Of a stretch of DNA of 64,000 nt, positions 52,173-62,038 are shown piece by piece; the stretch's first letter is position 1; every line of letters begins with the position of its first letter. The notes under the pieces are model-generated. The model was given only the letters and a program-made list of their open reading frames with translations. It was not told where the DNA came from and searched no databases. The stretch is from contig NZ_CP016604.1 of assembly GCF_009684715.1 (NCBI RefSeq), positions 229,262 through 293,261 on the forward strand, in the 5' to 3' direction. The translations under genes were made by a program, and so were the position numbers. The DNA is from Otariodibacter oris. Lineage in GTDB: Bacteria > Pseudomonadota > Gammaproteobacteria > Enterobacterales > Pasteurellaceae.

Positions 52173-53927
52173 TTAGCTTTTTTTATTTTTAATAAGATCT
52201 TGTAATATTGCTTTTTCTTCACTGCTGAGTGTTGCTTGTCTATCTTTAGCTTGTAATTGCTCAATACTTTTATCAATCCACTTATTATAGAAAAAAGCTA
52301 AGGTATCTTTAAAAGTTGCTTCTATATTCTCTGAAGAAACTAGATGGTGCCAACTTGCCAAAATTTCAAGGTGTTTATAGTGAGGATTATCCCTTAAATG
52401 CTCAAGTAATCCTCCCATTGTTATACCAATATGTTGATGGCAAATTTCTACAAGAGATAAGAAAAGAGGCATCCCTTTTTCATCAAGGCTCTTAAATAGG
52501 CTAATTTCTTCATCAACAAAAGTAGCCAAATTTGGATTTTGTAGTAGTAAAGCAATTAATAGACGCATTGGAGTGCGTTCTATTTTAGGGGTATGTACTA
52601 CATTACTCGTTTTATTACTTATTTGATTTGGTAGCAGATTAGCGATTTGGGTAGGATCGACCAATCCTAATTTTTGTCCTAAAATATTACGTAAATAAAC
52701 CCGAAGCATTTCCCCTGGAATTTGTTTGATTAGAGGAACCGCTAGCGTTGCTAATTTTGATTGTCCTTCTTTAGTGGAGAGATCTACTTCAGCTAAAAGA
52801 GATTGAAAGAGAAAATCACTTAATGTCATCGCTTGAGTCAAGTATTGCTCAAATCCTGCTTTACCTTGCTGGCGTACAAAAGAATCAGGATCTTCACCAT
52901 CAGGTAAGAAAATAAATTTTAATTGTCGCCCATCATATAAATGAGGAAGTGCGTTTTCCAAGGCTCGCCATGCAGCCTCTCTCCCAGCTCTGTCGCCATC
53001 ATAGCAACAAATAATTTGCTCGGTGCAACGGAACATTTGTTGAATTTGTTCACTTGTTGTTGCTGTACCTAGAGATGCAACTGCATTATTGACATCATAT
53101 TGTGCCAATGCCACCACATCCATATAGCCTTCAACAACGAGTAGAGAGTCAGGCGATTCATTATGTTGTAGCACTTGGTATAAGCCGTATAGTTCATTAC
53201 CTTTATGGTAAGTTGCTGATTCAGGTGAGTTTAAATATTTAGGCTTTTCATCACCCATTACTCGACCACCAAAGGCAATCACACGACCTCGTTTATCTCG
53301 AATAGGAAACATAATACGATTACGAAAACGATCATAGGTATTTCCTCGGTCATTTTGCGATAACATTCCCGTATCGAGTAACTTTTGAATTTCTTCTTTA
53401 TTTGTGCCAAATTTACGTAACACAGTATCCATCGTATTAGGGACAAAACCAATTTCAAAGCGTTGGATAATTTCTGGTGAGAGTCCACGTTGTGCTAAAT
53501 ATTGTTGACTTTCTTCACTTCGTTGTAGATTTTGTTGATAGAATCTAGCAATTTCATCAAGTAACTCATACAGGGTTCGACGTGTTTTAAGACTAACTTT
53601 AGGTATGCTATCTCTATGTGAATTTGTTTCACGTGGAATTTCTAAATTATGCAATGCTGCCAGTTCTTCGATAGCTTCTGGGAATTCTAATTTGTCATAT
53701 TCCATTAAAAAACTGATCGCATTACCATGGGCTCCACATCCAAAACAGTGGTAAAATTGCTTAGTCTGGCTTACGGTAAATGAAGGAGTTTTTTCATGGT
53801 GAAATGGACAACAGGCTTGATAATCTCTACCTGCTTTTTTCAATTTGACTCGACTATTGATTAAATCAACGATGTCTGTACGTGCAACGAGATCATCAAT
53901 AAATGAGCGAGGTATAGAACCTTTCAT
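52173..53927 (-). CDS. dnaG: DNA primase
   Basis: A 584-residue primase with the zinc-binding domain (CPFHHEKTPSF ... FHCFGCG-like YHCFGCGAHG), the TOPRIM catalytic domain (VVEGYMDVVAL, CYDGDRAGREAA) and a C-terminal helicase-binding domain. It lies second in the rpsU-dnaG-rpoD operon, 80 bases before rpoD. It makes RNA primers for replication. Confidence 0.97.
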   Translation of the reverse strand: MKGSIPRSFIDDLVARTDIVDLINSRVKLKKAGRDYQACCPFHHEKTPSFTVSQTKQFYHCFGCGAHGNAISFLMEYDKLEFPEAIEELAALHNLEIPRETNSHRDSIPKVSLKTRRTLYELLDEIARFYQQNLQRSEESQQYLAQRGLSPEIIQRFEIGFVPNTMDTVLRKFGTNKEEIQKLLDTGMLSQNDRGNTYDRFRNRIMFPIRDKRGRVIAFGGRVMGDEKPKYLNSPESATYHKGNELYGLYQVLQHNESPDSLLVVEGYMDVVALAQYDVNNAVASLGTATTSEQIQQMFRCTEQIICCYDGDRAGREAAWRALENALPHLYDGRQLKFIFLPDGEDPDSFVRQQGKAGFEQYLTQAMTLSDFLFQSLLAEVDLSTKEGQSKLATLAVPLIKQIPGEMLRVYLRNILGQKLGLVDPTQIANLLPNQISNKTSNVVHTPKIERTPMRLLIALLLQNPNLATFVDEEISLFKSLDEKGMPLFLSLVEICHQHIGITMGGLLEHLRDNPHYKHLEILASWHHLVSSENIEATFKDTLAFFYNKWIDKSIEQLQAKDRQATLSSEEKAILQDLIKNKKS

Positions 53928-54038
53928 TAGATATCTCCTTTACTGTAAGACTCTTAATTATAAGAACCTTAAGTCGTTATTTTTGCAAAATAAAGAAACA
54001 AACTGACCGCTTGAAAATAATAGATCTGTATAAACGAG

Positions 54039-54062
54039 GAAACCGTGATTCCATTCGGTTTC
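54039..54062 (-). other. Hairpin between rpsU and dnaG
   Basis: GAAACCG (54039-54045) and CGGTTTC (54056-54062) pair. An alternative pairing CCGTG/CACGG overlaps, so two exclusive hairpins are possible. In E. coli this gap holds a partial terminator and an RNase E site that tune dnaG. Without a T-run this is not a full terminator. An uptake-signal core lies at about 54004-54014. Confidence 0.4.
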
Positions 54063-54093
54063 ACGGCTTCGACTAAAAAACGAAAAACGTTAA

Positions 54094-54309
54094 TTAGTAT
54101 AAACGAGTATTACGTGCGTTTTCACGAGCATTACGTTTCGCATGACGTTTAGCTAAAGATGCTTTTTCACGTTTACGAACAGCTGCTGGTTTTTCATAGA
54201 ATTCACGAGCACGAACTTCAGCTAAGATTCCTGCTTTTTCGCAAGAGCGTTTGAAACGACGTAATGCAACGTCAAATGATTCATTTTCACGAACTTTAAT
54301 TACTGGCAT
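54094..54309 (-). CDS. rpsU: 30S ribosomal protein S21
   Basis: A 71-residue S21, highly basic, with [25 protein letters not shown] start and RARNTRLY-like end. It is the first gene of the rpsU-dnaG-rpoD operon, which is conserved across gamma-proteobacteria. The 166-base gap to dnaG contains a processing or terminator-like hairpin. Confidence 0.98.
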   Translation of the reverse strand: MPVIKVRENESFDVALRRFKRSCEKAGILAEVRAREFYEKPAAVRKREKASLAKRHAKRNARENARNTRLY

Positions 54310-54387
54310 ATGCCATCACCTCAGGATATATATTGTTTAAATTAAGCTGCACAATCGGCGGCAGCATAGAACTAAAAAAGGTGCGTT

Positions 54388-54416
54388 ATTCTACCCTAGA
54401 GAATCGAGCAAGTAAA
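54388..54416 (-). promoter_or_regulatory. rpsU-dnaG-rpoD promoter
   Basis: On the minus strand, TTTACT (54411-54416), a 17-base spacer and TAGAAT (54388-54393), followed by a G+C-containing discriminator AACGCACC. It sits about 80 bases before rpsU and 12 bases beyond the end of rmlA. Confidence 0.65.
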
Positions 54417-54428
54417 GTAGCAGAATGC

Positions 54429-55298
54429 TTATTTATTCGCATTTACTAGCCGTAGCAAATATTGCCCATAATCCGTTTTTGCCATTGCATGCCCTAATTT
54501 CTCAATTTGAGCATCATTAAGCCATCCATTTCGCCATGCAATTTCTTCTAAACAAGCAATTTGTAAATTTTGCACGTGTTCAATGGCTTTAACAAAAGAA
54601 GCTGCCTCGTGTAAGCTCTCATGAGTACCTGTATCTAGCCAAGCAAATCCTCTCCCAAGCAGTTGAACATTGAGTAAACCTAATTCAAGATATTTTTGAT
54701 TTAAAGCTGTAATTTCTAATTCTCCACGTGCTGATGGTGTAATCTGTTTAGCTAATTCAACCACTCGGTGATCGTAAAAATAAAGTCCTGTTACTGCCCA
54801 GTTAGATTTAGGAATCTGAGGTTTTTCTTCAATGGATAGCGCTTTAAATTGTTGATCAAATTCTACCACTCCAAATCGTTCAGGATCTTTGACTTGATAG
54901 CAGAAAATAGTCGCACCTTCTCGTGTTACCGCATTTTGTAACATTGGGGTAAATGCTTGACCATAAAAGATATTGTCGCCTAAGACTAAACAAACATTAT
55001 CACCAGCAATAAATTGTTCACCGATGATAAAAGCTTCAACAATACCTGTTGGTTGTGGCTGTACAGCATATTGAATATGAATGCCAAAATCTTCGCCTTC
55101 CCCTAATAAACGTCTAAAGTTGTCCTGATCTTCGGGAGTGGTGATAATTAGAATATCTCGAATACCCGCAAGCATTAACACAGAAAGTGGATAATAGATC
55201 ATCGGTTTATCATAAACAGGCAATAGCTGTTTGGACGTACCTCGAGTTATCGGATAAAGGCGAGAACCTGAGCCGCCGGCTAATATTATCCCTTTCAT
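54429..55298 (-). CDS. rmlA: Glucose-1-phosphate thymidylyltransferase
   Basis: A 289-residue RmlA/RfbA making dTDP-glucose. [16 protein letters not shown] is the nucleotide loop, and [17 protein letters not shown] and the EEKPQIPKS motif are intact. I start at the ATG at 55298; an open frame to 55358 overlaps rmlB further and has no family counterpart. It overlaps the rmlB stop by 4 bases (ATGA). rmlC and rmlD are absent from the neighbourhood. Paralogue names are rfbA and rffH. Confidence 0.93.
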   Translation of the reverse strand: MKGIILAGGSGSRLYPITRGTSKQLLPVYDKPMIYYPLSVLMLAGIRDILIITTPEDQDNFRRLLGEGEDFGIHIQYAVQPQPTGIVEAFIIGEQFIAGDNVCLVLGDNIFYGQAFTPMLQNAVTREGATIFCYQVKDPERFGVVEFDQQFKALSIEEKPQIPKSNWAVTGLYFYDHRVVELAKQITPSARGELEITALNQKYLELGLLNVQLLGRGFAWLDTGTHESLHEAASFVKAIEHVQNLQIACLEEIAWRNGWLNDAQIEKLGHAMAKTDYGQYLLRLVNANK

Positions 55299-56389
55299 AA
55301 GGTTGTTACTCCCAAGCGTTGTCCTGCATAACGTTGTTCTAAAATTGGTTGCCACCAATGTGAATTTTCTAAATACCAGTTTATCGTTTTTGCTAAACCT
55401 GTTTCAAAGGTTTCTTCAGGTTGCCAGCCTAATTCTCTTTGTATTTTTGAGGCATCAATGGCATAACGCTTATCATGCCCAGGTCGGTCAGCTACAAATT
55501 GAATCAATGAACTAAAATCTTCTATATCTTTGATGTAAGCTGAATAAGCGGTCAGTTTATTCTCTTTTTTTGCAATATTGAGTAACTGACAAATAGTTTG
55601 TACCACCTCTATATTGGTTTTTTCATTCCATCCACCAATATTATAGTGTTCTCCAATTTTACCTTGCATTAAAACAAGATAGAGTGCTTTTGCGTGATCT
55701 TCCACAAATAACCAATCCCGAATTTGATCACCTTTGCCATAAATAGGTAAATTCTTGCCATGAAGAGCATTAATCATTATCAATGGAATCAATTTTTCTG
55801 GGAATTGAAATGGACCATAATTATTAGAGCAATTACTGATAATAACTGGTAGATCGTAAGTTCTTCCCCATGCTTGAACTAAATGATCACTCGCCGCTTT
55901 TGATGCAGAGTAAGGGCTACTAGGTGAGTAAGCGGTCTGTTCCGTGAATAATTTTGCAGAATCCGAGAGATCGCCAAATACTTCATCGGTAGAAATATGA
56001 TGGAAACGAAATTGTGATTTCTTTTCTGGTGGAAGTTGAGTGTAATATTCTCGGCTCACTTCGAGTAATGTGTAGGTGCCAATAATGTTGGTATGAATAA
56101 AGTCACTTGGCTTATCAATAGAGCGATCGACGTGACTTTCTGCTGCAAGATGCATAATGGCATCAGGTTGATATTGCTTAAACAGTTGGGAAATTTTTTT
56201 ACGATCGCAGATATCTACCTGTTCAAAATGATAGTTTGCATGGCGCTGAATACTTTCTAAAGAGGCTAAATTTCCTGCATAGGTTAATTTATCAATATTT
56301 ACTACATTATCATTGGTATTCTGCAAAATATAGCGAATAACTGCTGAGCCAATAAATCCAGCACCACCTGTGATAAAAATTGTACGCAT
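55295..56389 (-). CDS. rmlB: dTDP-glucose 4,6-dehydratase
   Basis: A 364-residue short-chain dehydrogenase that converts dTDP-glucose to dTDP-4-keto-6-deoxyglucose. [13 protein letters not shown] binds [14 protein letters not shown] contains the Thr-Asp-Glu catalytic residues and [10 protein letters not shown] carries Tyr and Lys. It is followed by rmlA in an overlap. Without rmlCD nearby, the product may feed another dTDP-sugar (rhamnose, amino-deoxy sugars); this is not resolved. Two uptake-signal cores lie in the gene. Confidence 0.94.
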   Translation of the reverse strand: MRTIFITGGAGFIGSAVIRYILQNTNDNVVNIDKLTYAGNLASLESIQRHANYHFEQVDICDRKKISQLFKQYQPDAIMHLAAESHVDRSIDKPSDFIHTNIIGTYTLLEVSREYYTQLPPEKKSQFRFHHISTDEVFGDLSDSAKLFTEQTAYSPSSPYSASKAASDHLVQAWGRTYDLPVIISNCSNNYGPFQFPEKLIPLIMINALHGKNLPIYGKGDQIRDWLFVEDHAKALYLVLMQGKIGEHYNIGGWNEKTNIEVVQTICQLLNIAKKENKLTAYSAYIKDIEDFSSLIQFVADRPGHDKRYAIDASKIQRELGWQPEETFETGLAKTINWYLENSHWWQPILEQRYAGQRLGVTTL

Positions 56390-56567
56390 AACAGACCTCT
56401 TAAAAGAAATTTTTAATATTGTAGCAAAGTTCTAGAAGTAAATAAGGAATCTTTATTAAAAACAAAATGATTCAAATTTTGTCCTACATCAAATTCTTGC
56501 TTGAACGTAATACTTGTTACATAATAGCCAAATTAACTTTAGTTTTTAGTATAAATAGGTGTATATG

Positions 56568-56909
56568 ATGAGTGATATAAATGTGCCGATTATCTTTACC
56601 GATGCGGCAGCCAATAAGGTCAAAAGCCTAATTGAAGGGGAAGATAACCCCAATTTACGTCTAAGAGTGTATATTACGGGGGGAGGCTGTAGTGGCTTCC
56701 AGTATGGATTTACTTTTGATGAGCAAGTGAATGACGGCGATTTAACGATTGAAAATCAAAATGTAGGATTAGTAGTGGATCCAATGAGTTTACAGTATTT
56801 AATTGGTGGTACTGTAGATTATATTGAAGGCTTAGAAGGTTCACGTTTTATTGTGAACAATCCTAATGCAAGTTCTACATGTGGGTGTGGTTCTTCGTTT
56901 AGTGTATAA
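56568..56909 (+). CDS. erpA: Iron-sulfur cluster insertion protein ErpA
   Basis: A 113-residue A-type carrier delivering Fe-S clusters to apo-enzymes, including those of isoprenoid synthesis. The three cluster cysteines are in [11 protein letters not shown] and the C-terminal CGCGSSF. The ATG at 56568 (MSDIN) aligns with E. coli; ATG 56565 and GTG 56559 are upstream alternatives. It is divergent from rmlB. Confidence 0.95.
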   Translation: MSDINVPIIFTDAAANKVKSLIEGEDNPNLRLRVYITGGGCSGFQYGFTFDEQVNDGDLTIENQNVGLVVDPMSLQYLIGGTVDYIEGLEGSRFIVNNPNASSTCGCGSSFSV

Positions 56910-56927
56910 ATATTAGTTGTATATCGG

Positions 56928-56968
56928 AAAAGACCGCTTGTATTGTGGGATACAAGCGGTCTTTTTTT
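56928..56968. terminator. Bidirectional inverted uptake-signal terminator, erpA / menA
   Basis: A perfect 15-base stem (56928-56942 with 56951-56965) with an 8-base loop. Both arms contain complete uptake signals (GACCGCTTGT and ACAAGCGGTC). A-run on one side and T-run on the other let it act for the convergent erpA and menA. Confidence 0.93.
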
Positions 56969-56990
56969 CTGTTTATTTTGCAATATTTGC

Positions 56991-57914
56991 TTAGAGGGAA
57001 ATACCCAATCCAAAGAATAAATTAGTCAGTAAAGCCAAAGCTGCCATTTGTCCCAAGAATGGGCGAAGCTCTGTTGGCTCTTTATGTTTATAAACAATTT
57101 TTCCTTGTTTAACAAAGATTGGTGTCGTTAATAAAAACAAATAGTTGTAAATATGGTCAAAGTGCAATGCAACAAATAGTAGATAAGAGAGTAAAGCCAA
57201 ACTGAGTAAGATTATGTGATAGATGCGTCCATTATCTCGACCAATACGCACAATTAAGGTATTTTTCCCAGCAGCTTTATCTTGATAGATATCTCTCAAG
57301 TTGTTGATATTGAGTACTGCAACTGCGAGCAAGCCACACCCTAATGCAGGTAGTAAAATCTGCGTAGGTAGAGAGTGTGCTTGTAAGTAGAATGTACCAC
57401 CCACAGCAAGAAACCCGAAGAAAATAAGCACAGACGCATCACCCAACCCCATGTAACCATAAGGTTTTTTCCCTACAGTATAAGTAATTGCAGCTACAAT
57501 AGCTAAAATACCCAGAATAGTGAAAGCAACCAGATCTTGCCAACTTTGGTAAGCATAGCCAACCAAAATGGCACCAGAAATTAAACTTAATATGGCAAGT
57601 ACAATCAATGCCGTTTTTAACTGACTACCCGTAATTTGACCTTGTTGAATTGCTCGTAATGGTCCAATGCGTTGCGCTGTATCCGAACCCTTAACGTGAT
57701 CACCATAATCGTTTGCAAAATTGGACAAAATTTGCAGTAGTAAAGTGGTTAATAACGCCAAAAATGTTGTTATTCCGTCAAATTTACCCACCCAACCAGC
57801 TAAGGCTGAGCCAACTAAAACAGATGCTAAAGCAAGAGGAAGCGTTCTTGGGCGAGCTGTACTTAACCAAACGGAGCAAGCAGAAGATTTTTTCATATCA
57901 ATAGATTTACCCAT
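56991..57914 (-). CDS. menA: 1,4-dihydroxy-2-naphthoate polyprenyltransferase
   Basis: A 307-residue UbiA-family prenyltransferase of menaquinone synthesis with about eight or nine membrane segments. The Asp-rich [12 protein letters not shown] motif binds the prenyl diphosphate, and a second Asp-rich stretch is [14 protein letters not shown]. Start may be Met1 or Met7. Menaquinone supports anaerobic respiration. It is divergent from trmO. Confidence 0.94.
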   Translation of the reverse strand: MGKSIDMKKSSACSVWLSTARPRTLPLALASVLVGSALAGWVGKFDGITTFLALLTTLLLQILSNFANDYGDHVKGSDTAQRIGPLRAIQQGQITGSQLKTALIVLAILSLISGAILVGYAYQSWQDLVAFTILGILAIVAAITYTVGKKPYGYMGLGDASVLIFFGFLAVGGTFYLQAHSLPTQILLPALGCGLLAVAVLNINNLRDIYQDKAAGKNTLIVRIGRDNGRIYHIILLSLALLSYLLFVALHFDHIYNYLFLLTTPIFVKQGKIVYKHKEPTELRPFLGQMAALALLTNLFFGLGISL

Positions 57915-58001
57915 TTTTATATAGTTTTACTTTTAAAGCTGTGCATATTATTACACAATAAGCAGAATATTTTTGATCTTTTATGGAAAAACCTCAAATT
58001 T

Positions 58002-58745
58002 ATGCAAAACCTCATTCAGCCGATTATCTTTAATCCGATTGGTATTGTTGAAACGCCTTATGGAGAGAAGTTTGCCGTGCCTCGACAACCTAATCTGGTA
58101 GCAGAGGGCAAAGGTATTTTACGGTTATTTCCTCCTTATAATAATGCTGATGCGGTGAGAGGATTGGATCAATTTAGTCATATTTGGTTGATTTTCCAAT
58201 TTGATAAAGTACCAGAGAGAAATTGGCATGCAACTGTTCGCCCTCCCCGTTTAGGAGGAAATGAACGGGTCGGCGTATTTGCAAGTAGGGCAACTCATCG
58301 TCCTAATCCTATTGGATTATCTAAAGTTGCTTTAGAGAAAGTGGAGACTAATTCAGGAGAAGTTTTTTTGCATTTAGGGAGTGTTGACTTAGTGAATGGC
58401 ACGCCGATTTTGGATATTAAACCCTATGTTGTTTATGCTGATAGTGAGCCAGAGGCTAGTTCCGGTTTCGCTCAAGACAAACCAACAGCAAAATTGGAGG
58501 TTATTTTTTCAAAATCAGCATTGCAAGCGGTGAGTTCAAGCCCCCATTTTGCAAAATTTAATATTCAGCAACCGATAGAGTTTATTAGTCAGGTTATTGC
58601 TCAAGATCCTAGACCTGCTTATCAACAAGGGAAACAGAGTTTACGAGTGTATGGTATGCATTTAGCGAATCATAATGTTCTGTGGAAAATAAGTGAACGA
58701 AAGATAAATGTAGCAGAAGTACTTGATGTTGTGCCATTGAACTAA
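58002..58745 (+). CDS. trmO: tRNA-t6A37 methyltransferase TrmO
   Basis: A 247-residue TrmO (TsaA/YaeB) that methylates N6-threonylcarbamoyladenosine-37 in tRNA-Thr. [33 protein letters not shown] and [11 protein letters not shown] are diagnostic. It acts on tRNAs like the tRNA-Thr encoded here. An uptake-signal core (about 58524) is internal. Confidence 0.93.
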   Translation: MQNLIQPIIFNPIGIVETPYGEKFAVPRQPNLVAEGKGILRLFPPYNNADAVRGLDQFSHIWLIFQFDKVPERNWHATVRPPRLGGNERVGVFASRATHRPNPIGLSKVALEKVETNSGEVFLHLGSVDLVNGTPILDIKPYVVYADSEPEASSGFAQDKPTAKLEVIFSKSALQAVSSSPHFAKFNIQQPIEFISQVIAQDPRPAYQQGKQSLRVYGMHLANHNVLWKISERKINVAEVLDVVPLN

Positions 58746-58839
58746 CTTAGCTTAAATTACTCCAAGCCTGCACATTATTATGAGTATGATTTAACAGCGT
58801 CAATTTAATTAATACCTAATTTAACCTAAAGGATTTACT

Positions 58840-59586
58840 ATGAAATTATATCAATATTTCTCAATTTTGCCATTTCTATTGGTAACGGTGAGTGCATCCG
58901 CAGCCATTGCTCAACGTACTGATCAAGTTAGCGATCAGATTATTAATCAACAAGAATCTATATTCCATTTTTCGACAAAAGTAACACGCACAGTAGAAAA
59001 AGATCTTATGCAAGCACAAATTTATAGCCGTCAAACGGGGAAAAATTTAACAGATATTAAGAAAAGTGTTTCAGTCAATTTAAATAAAGTGCTTGAAGAT
59101 ATAAAACAATATTCAACTATTAACGTTTCAACCAACGGGATTAGTAATCGAGCAGATTATGATAATGATGGTAAAGTCATTGGTTGGGTTGCAGAGGGGC
59201 AAATTTTATTACAAAGTAAAGATTTTGATGCGATGGCCAAGGTATTAGAAACATTAGGTAGTGAGGTTGCTATTGATTATGTGAATTTTAGTGTTTCTCC
59301 AGAAGCACAGGCAGCGCTAGAAGATGAAATGACTGTGGAAATTATTAATCAATTTAAACATAAAGCCGAGGTCATCCAAAAGAGTTTACAGGCTAAAAAT
59401 TATGTATTGGGTGAAATTACTTTAAATACTCCTAATAGTGGTGGTCAATACCAACGTCCTATGCCTATTATGTATGCAACGAAATCATTATCTTCAATGG
59501 AAGATGACTCATTACCTTTGGAAGCTGGAACTGGTGAAGTTTCTGCTACAGCTTCAGGCAAGATTATTTTTAATCAGGAACAGTGA
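58840..59586 (+). CDS. SIMPL-domain periplasmic protein
   Basis: A 248-residue protein with a signal peptide (cleavage near residue 23-25, ASAAIA) and a SIMPL (DUF541) domain, as in BP26/YggE-type periplasmic proteins, which form ring-like assemblies and in E. coli protect against oxidative stress. The repeated alternating Lys/Asp helices around residues 60-170 fit. A tiny lipoprotein gene follows after 3 bases, so they are probably one operon. Confidence 0.78.
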   Translation: MKLYQYFSILPFLLVTVSASAAIAQRTDQVSDQIINQQESIFHFSTKVTRTVEKDLMQAQIYSRQTGKNLTDIKKSVSVNLNKVLEDIKQYSTINVSTNGISNRADYDNDGKVIGWVAEGQILLQSKDFDAMAKVLETLGSEVAIDYVNFSVSPEAQAALEDEMTVEIINQFKHKAEVIQKSLQAKNYVLGEITLNTPNSGGQYQRPMPIMYATKSLSSMEDDSLPLEAGTGEVSATASGKIIFNQEQ

Positions 59587-59589
59587 TTG

Positions 59590-59748
59590 ATGAGCTATTT
59601 TATTCGTTTATCTATTATGATTTATTGTTTTTCATTGAGCGGTTGTTTAGTTACGACCGTTGTGGGTGGAGCAGTATCTGCAGCAGGTACTGTAGTAGGG
59701 ACTGCTGTTGATGTTGTGGATACTATTACGCCAGATATTACGGATTAA
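59590..59748 (+). CDS. 52-residue NF038104-like lipoprotein
   Basis: An ATG at 59590 opens a 52-residue lipoprotein with lipobox LSGC (Cys19), followed by LVTTVVGGAVSAAGTVVGTAVDVVDTITPD. It matches the pattern of the small NF038104 lipoprotein family: Gly/Ala/Val-rich tail ending in an acidic TPD. It begins 3 bases after the SIMPL gene. Its function is unknown; it may be anchored near its partner. It is a small gene easily missed by length filters. Confidence 0.75.
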   Translation: MSYFIRLSIMIYCFSLSGCLVTTVVGGAVSAAGTVVGTAVDVVDTITPDITD

Positions 59749-59854
59749 ATGTGAATTTAATTTTTAACAAGCGGTGACTTTGTGAGGAAAATTTGCAAAT
59801 CATGTATAACCCGATACAATGTTTACCGTTTTTATTTTTACCTAAGGAATTTAT

Positions 59855-60391
59855 ATGAAAATCGAAAAAAATGTTGTACCAAGTATTGCTTATCAAGTTC
59901 GCACTCAAGATGGTGTCTTGGTTGATGAAGCACCTGTAGAGCAACCACTTGAGTATTTACATGGACATAATAACCTTGTTATTGGACTAGAAAATGCATT
60001 AGAAGGTAAAGAAGTTGGTGAAACATTTGAAGTTCGAGTGAAACCAGAAGAAGGTTACGGTGACTATAATGAAAATATGGTTCAGCGTGTACCAAAAGAT
60101 GTGTTCCAAGGTGTTGATGAATTAGAAGTGGGTATGCGTTTTATTGCAGATACTGATGTTGGCCCATTACCTGTAGTGATTACTGAAATTGATGGTGATG
60201 AAGTGGTTGTTGATGGTAACCATATGTTAGCAGGTCAAGAATTATTATTTAGCGTAGAAGTTGTTGCAACACGTGAAGCAACATTAGAAGAAATTGCACA
60301 CGGACACGTTCATCAAGCAGATGCAGGCTGTTGCGGAGGCGATCACGATCATGAAGATGGTCATCACTGTGGTTGTGGTCACAGTCACTAA
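59855..60391 (+). CDS. slyD: FKBP-type peptidyl-prolyl isomerase SlyD
   Basis: A 178-residue SlyD, a prolyl isomerase and metallochaperone that supplies nickel to hydrogenase. The FKBP domain with an inserted chaperone flap (about 1-150) is followed by a His/Cys/Asp-rich metal-binding tail (HGHVHQADAGCCGGDHDH and the rest of residues 150-178). An uptake-signal core lies just upstream (59767). Confidence 0.95.
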   Translation: MKIEKNVVPSIAYQVRTQDGVLVDEAPVEQPLEYLHGHNNLVIGLENALEGKEVGETFEVRVKPEEGYGDYNENMVQRVPKDVFQGVDELEVGMRFIADTDVGPLPVVITEIDGDEVVVDGNHMLAGQELLFSVEVVATREATLEEIAHGHVHQADAGCCGGDHDHEDGHHCGCGHSH

Positions 60392-60410
60392 TTTAACATT
60401 GGTATAACTC

Positions 60411-61940
60411 ATGGATAGTGAGACATTTCTACAAACAGGCACGGATTATCTCCGTGCCATTTTAAGTTCAAAAATTTACGATCTTGCCCAAGTTACTCCA
60501 TTACAAAAAATGGAAAAATTATCAGACCGTTTGGGCAATCAAATTTATATCAAACGAGAAGATCGCCAACCCGTACATAGTTTTAAAGTACGTGGTGCTT
60601 ATGCGATGATCTCAAGCCTTTCTACTTCACAAAAAAATGCTGGAGTCATTGCAGCATCGGCAGGTAATCATGCACAAGGTGTTGCACTTTCCGCTAAACA
60701 CTTAGGCTTAAGAGCCTTAATTGTGATGCCACAAAAAACACCTTCAATCAAAGTCGATGCGGTGCGTTCTTTCGGTGGTGAAGTGTTGCTTTATGGCGCA
60801 AATTTTGATGAAGCGAAAGCGAAAGCCATAGAGCTTTCACAAGAACTTCAAATGACTTTTGTTCATCCTTTTGATCATCCTTCCGTTATTGCAGGACAAG
60901 GCTCAATTGGATTGGAATTGTTACAACAAAGCAATCACCTTGATTATGTATTTGTGCCTGTCGGTGGCGGCGGATTAGCGGCTGGAATCGCTGTATTGAT
61001 TAAGCAATTAATGCCAGAGATTAAAATCATTGGCGTGGAAGCGGAAGATTCTGCTTGTTTATATTATGCCTTAAAAGCAGGAGAACCTGTCGAATTAGAA
61101 AGAGTTGGCTTATTTGCCGATGGTGTCGCTGTAAAACGTATTGGTGATGAAACATTCCGTTTATGTCAGCAATACATTGATGATGTTGTTTTAGTGGATA
61201 ATGATGAAGTTTGTGCGGCATTGAAAGATGTTTTTGAAAATGTACGTGCGATAGCTGAGCCTTCAGGGGCGTTATCACTTGCTGGTTTGAAAAAATATGT
61301 GAAACAAAATCAGATAGAAAATAAAAATATGACTTGTATTTTATCTGGCGCCAATATGAATTTTCACACGTTACGTTATGTTTCAGAGCGTTGTGAAATT
61401 GGTGAAAAGCACGAGGCATTATTAGCGGTAACTATTCCTGAGCAAAAAGGCAGTTTCTTAACATTCTGTGAAATTATTGGAAATAGAGCCGTGACTGAAT
61501 TCAATTATCGTCATGCAGATGATAGTAAAGCTTGTATCTTCGTTGGTGTCCGAGTCAGCGGTCATAATGAAAAAATGGATATCATTAAAAGCTTGCAAAG
61601 CAATGGCTATGATGTGGCTGATCTTTCTGAAGATGATATTGCAAAAACCCATATTCGTTATATGGTCGGCGGACGGACTTCTACTGTACCCAATGAGCAG
61701 TTATACAGTTTTGAATTTCCTGAACAAAAAGGTGCGTTACTTCACTTCTTAAAAACCCTGATTAATTGGGATATTTCACTTTTCCATTATCGTGCTCACG
61801 GAGCGGATTATGGCGATATTTTAGCGGCATTTGTGATGAATGATGATCAAAAATCTCTCTTCAACGAAGACTTGCAACAATTAGGTTATCGTTATCAAAA
61901 TGTCAGTGAAAGCCCTGCTTATCAATATTTTTTAAAATAA
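60411..61940 (+). CDS. ilvA: Threonine dehydratase (biosynthetic)
   Basis: A 509-residue PLP enzyme that deaminates threonine to 2-oxobutyrate, the first step to isoleucine. The PLP lysine is Lys59 in VHSFKVRGAY; SAGNHAQGVA and PVGGGGLAAGIAV follow, and there are two ACT-like C-terminal regulatory domains (about 330-510) for isoleucine feedback. It is separate from ilvGMD and begins 20 bases after slyD. Confidence 0.95.
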   Translation: MDSETFLQTGTDYLRAILSSKIYDLAQVTPLQKMEKLSDRLGNQIYIKREDRQPVHSFKVRGAYAMISSLSTSQKNAGVIAASAGNHAQGVALSAKHLGLRALIVMPQKTPSIKVDAVRSFGGEVLLYGANFDEAKAKAIELSQELQMTFVHPFDHPSVIAGQGSIGLELLQQSNHLDYVFVPVGGGGLAAGIAVLIKQLMPEIKIIGVEAEDSACLYYALKAGEPVELERVGLFADGVAVKRIGDETFRLCQQYIDDVVLVDNDEVCAALKDVFENVRAIAEPSGALSLAGLKKYVKQNQIENKNMTCILSGANMNFHTLRYVSERCEIGEKHEALLAVTIPEQKGSFLTFCEIIGNRAVTEFNYRHADDSKACIFVGVRVSGHNEKMDIIKSLQSNGYDVADLSEDDIAKTHIRYMVGGRTSTVPNEQLYSFEFPEQKGALLHFLKTLINWDISLFHYRAHGADYGDILAAFVMNDDQKSLFNEDLQQLGYRYQNVSESPAYQYFLK

Positions 61941-61953
61941 ATTTTCTAAATCT

Positions 61954-62009
61954 ACAAGCGGTCAGTTGTTCAATAAATTTTGCAGAAAAATAGAAATAAC
62001 TTACCGCTT
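61954..62009. repeat. Paired uptake-signal cores downstream of ilvA
   Basis: A complete ACAAGCGGTC (61954-61963) faces an inverted ACCGCTT core (62003-62009). The 7-base arms and 40-base spacer make a weak hairpin; it may contribute to termination after ilvA and serve as an uptake signal. Confidence 0.55.
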
Positions 62010-62038
62010 ATTATCATAATAATAAAAGAGGCTATGTT

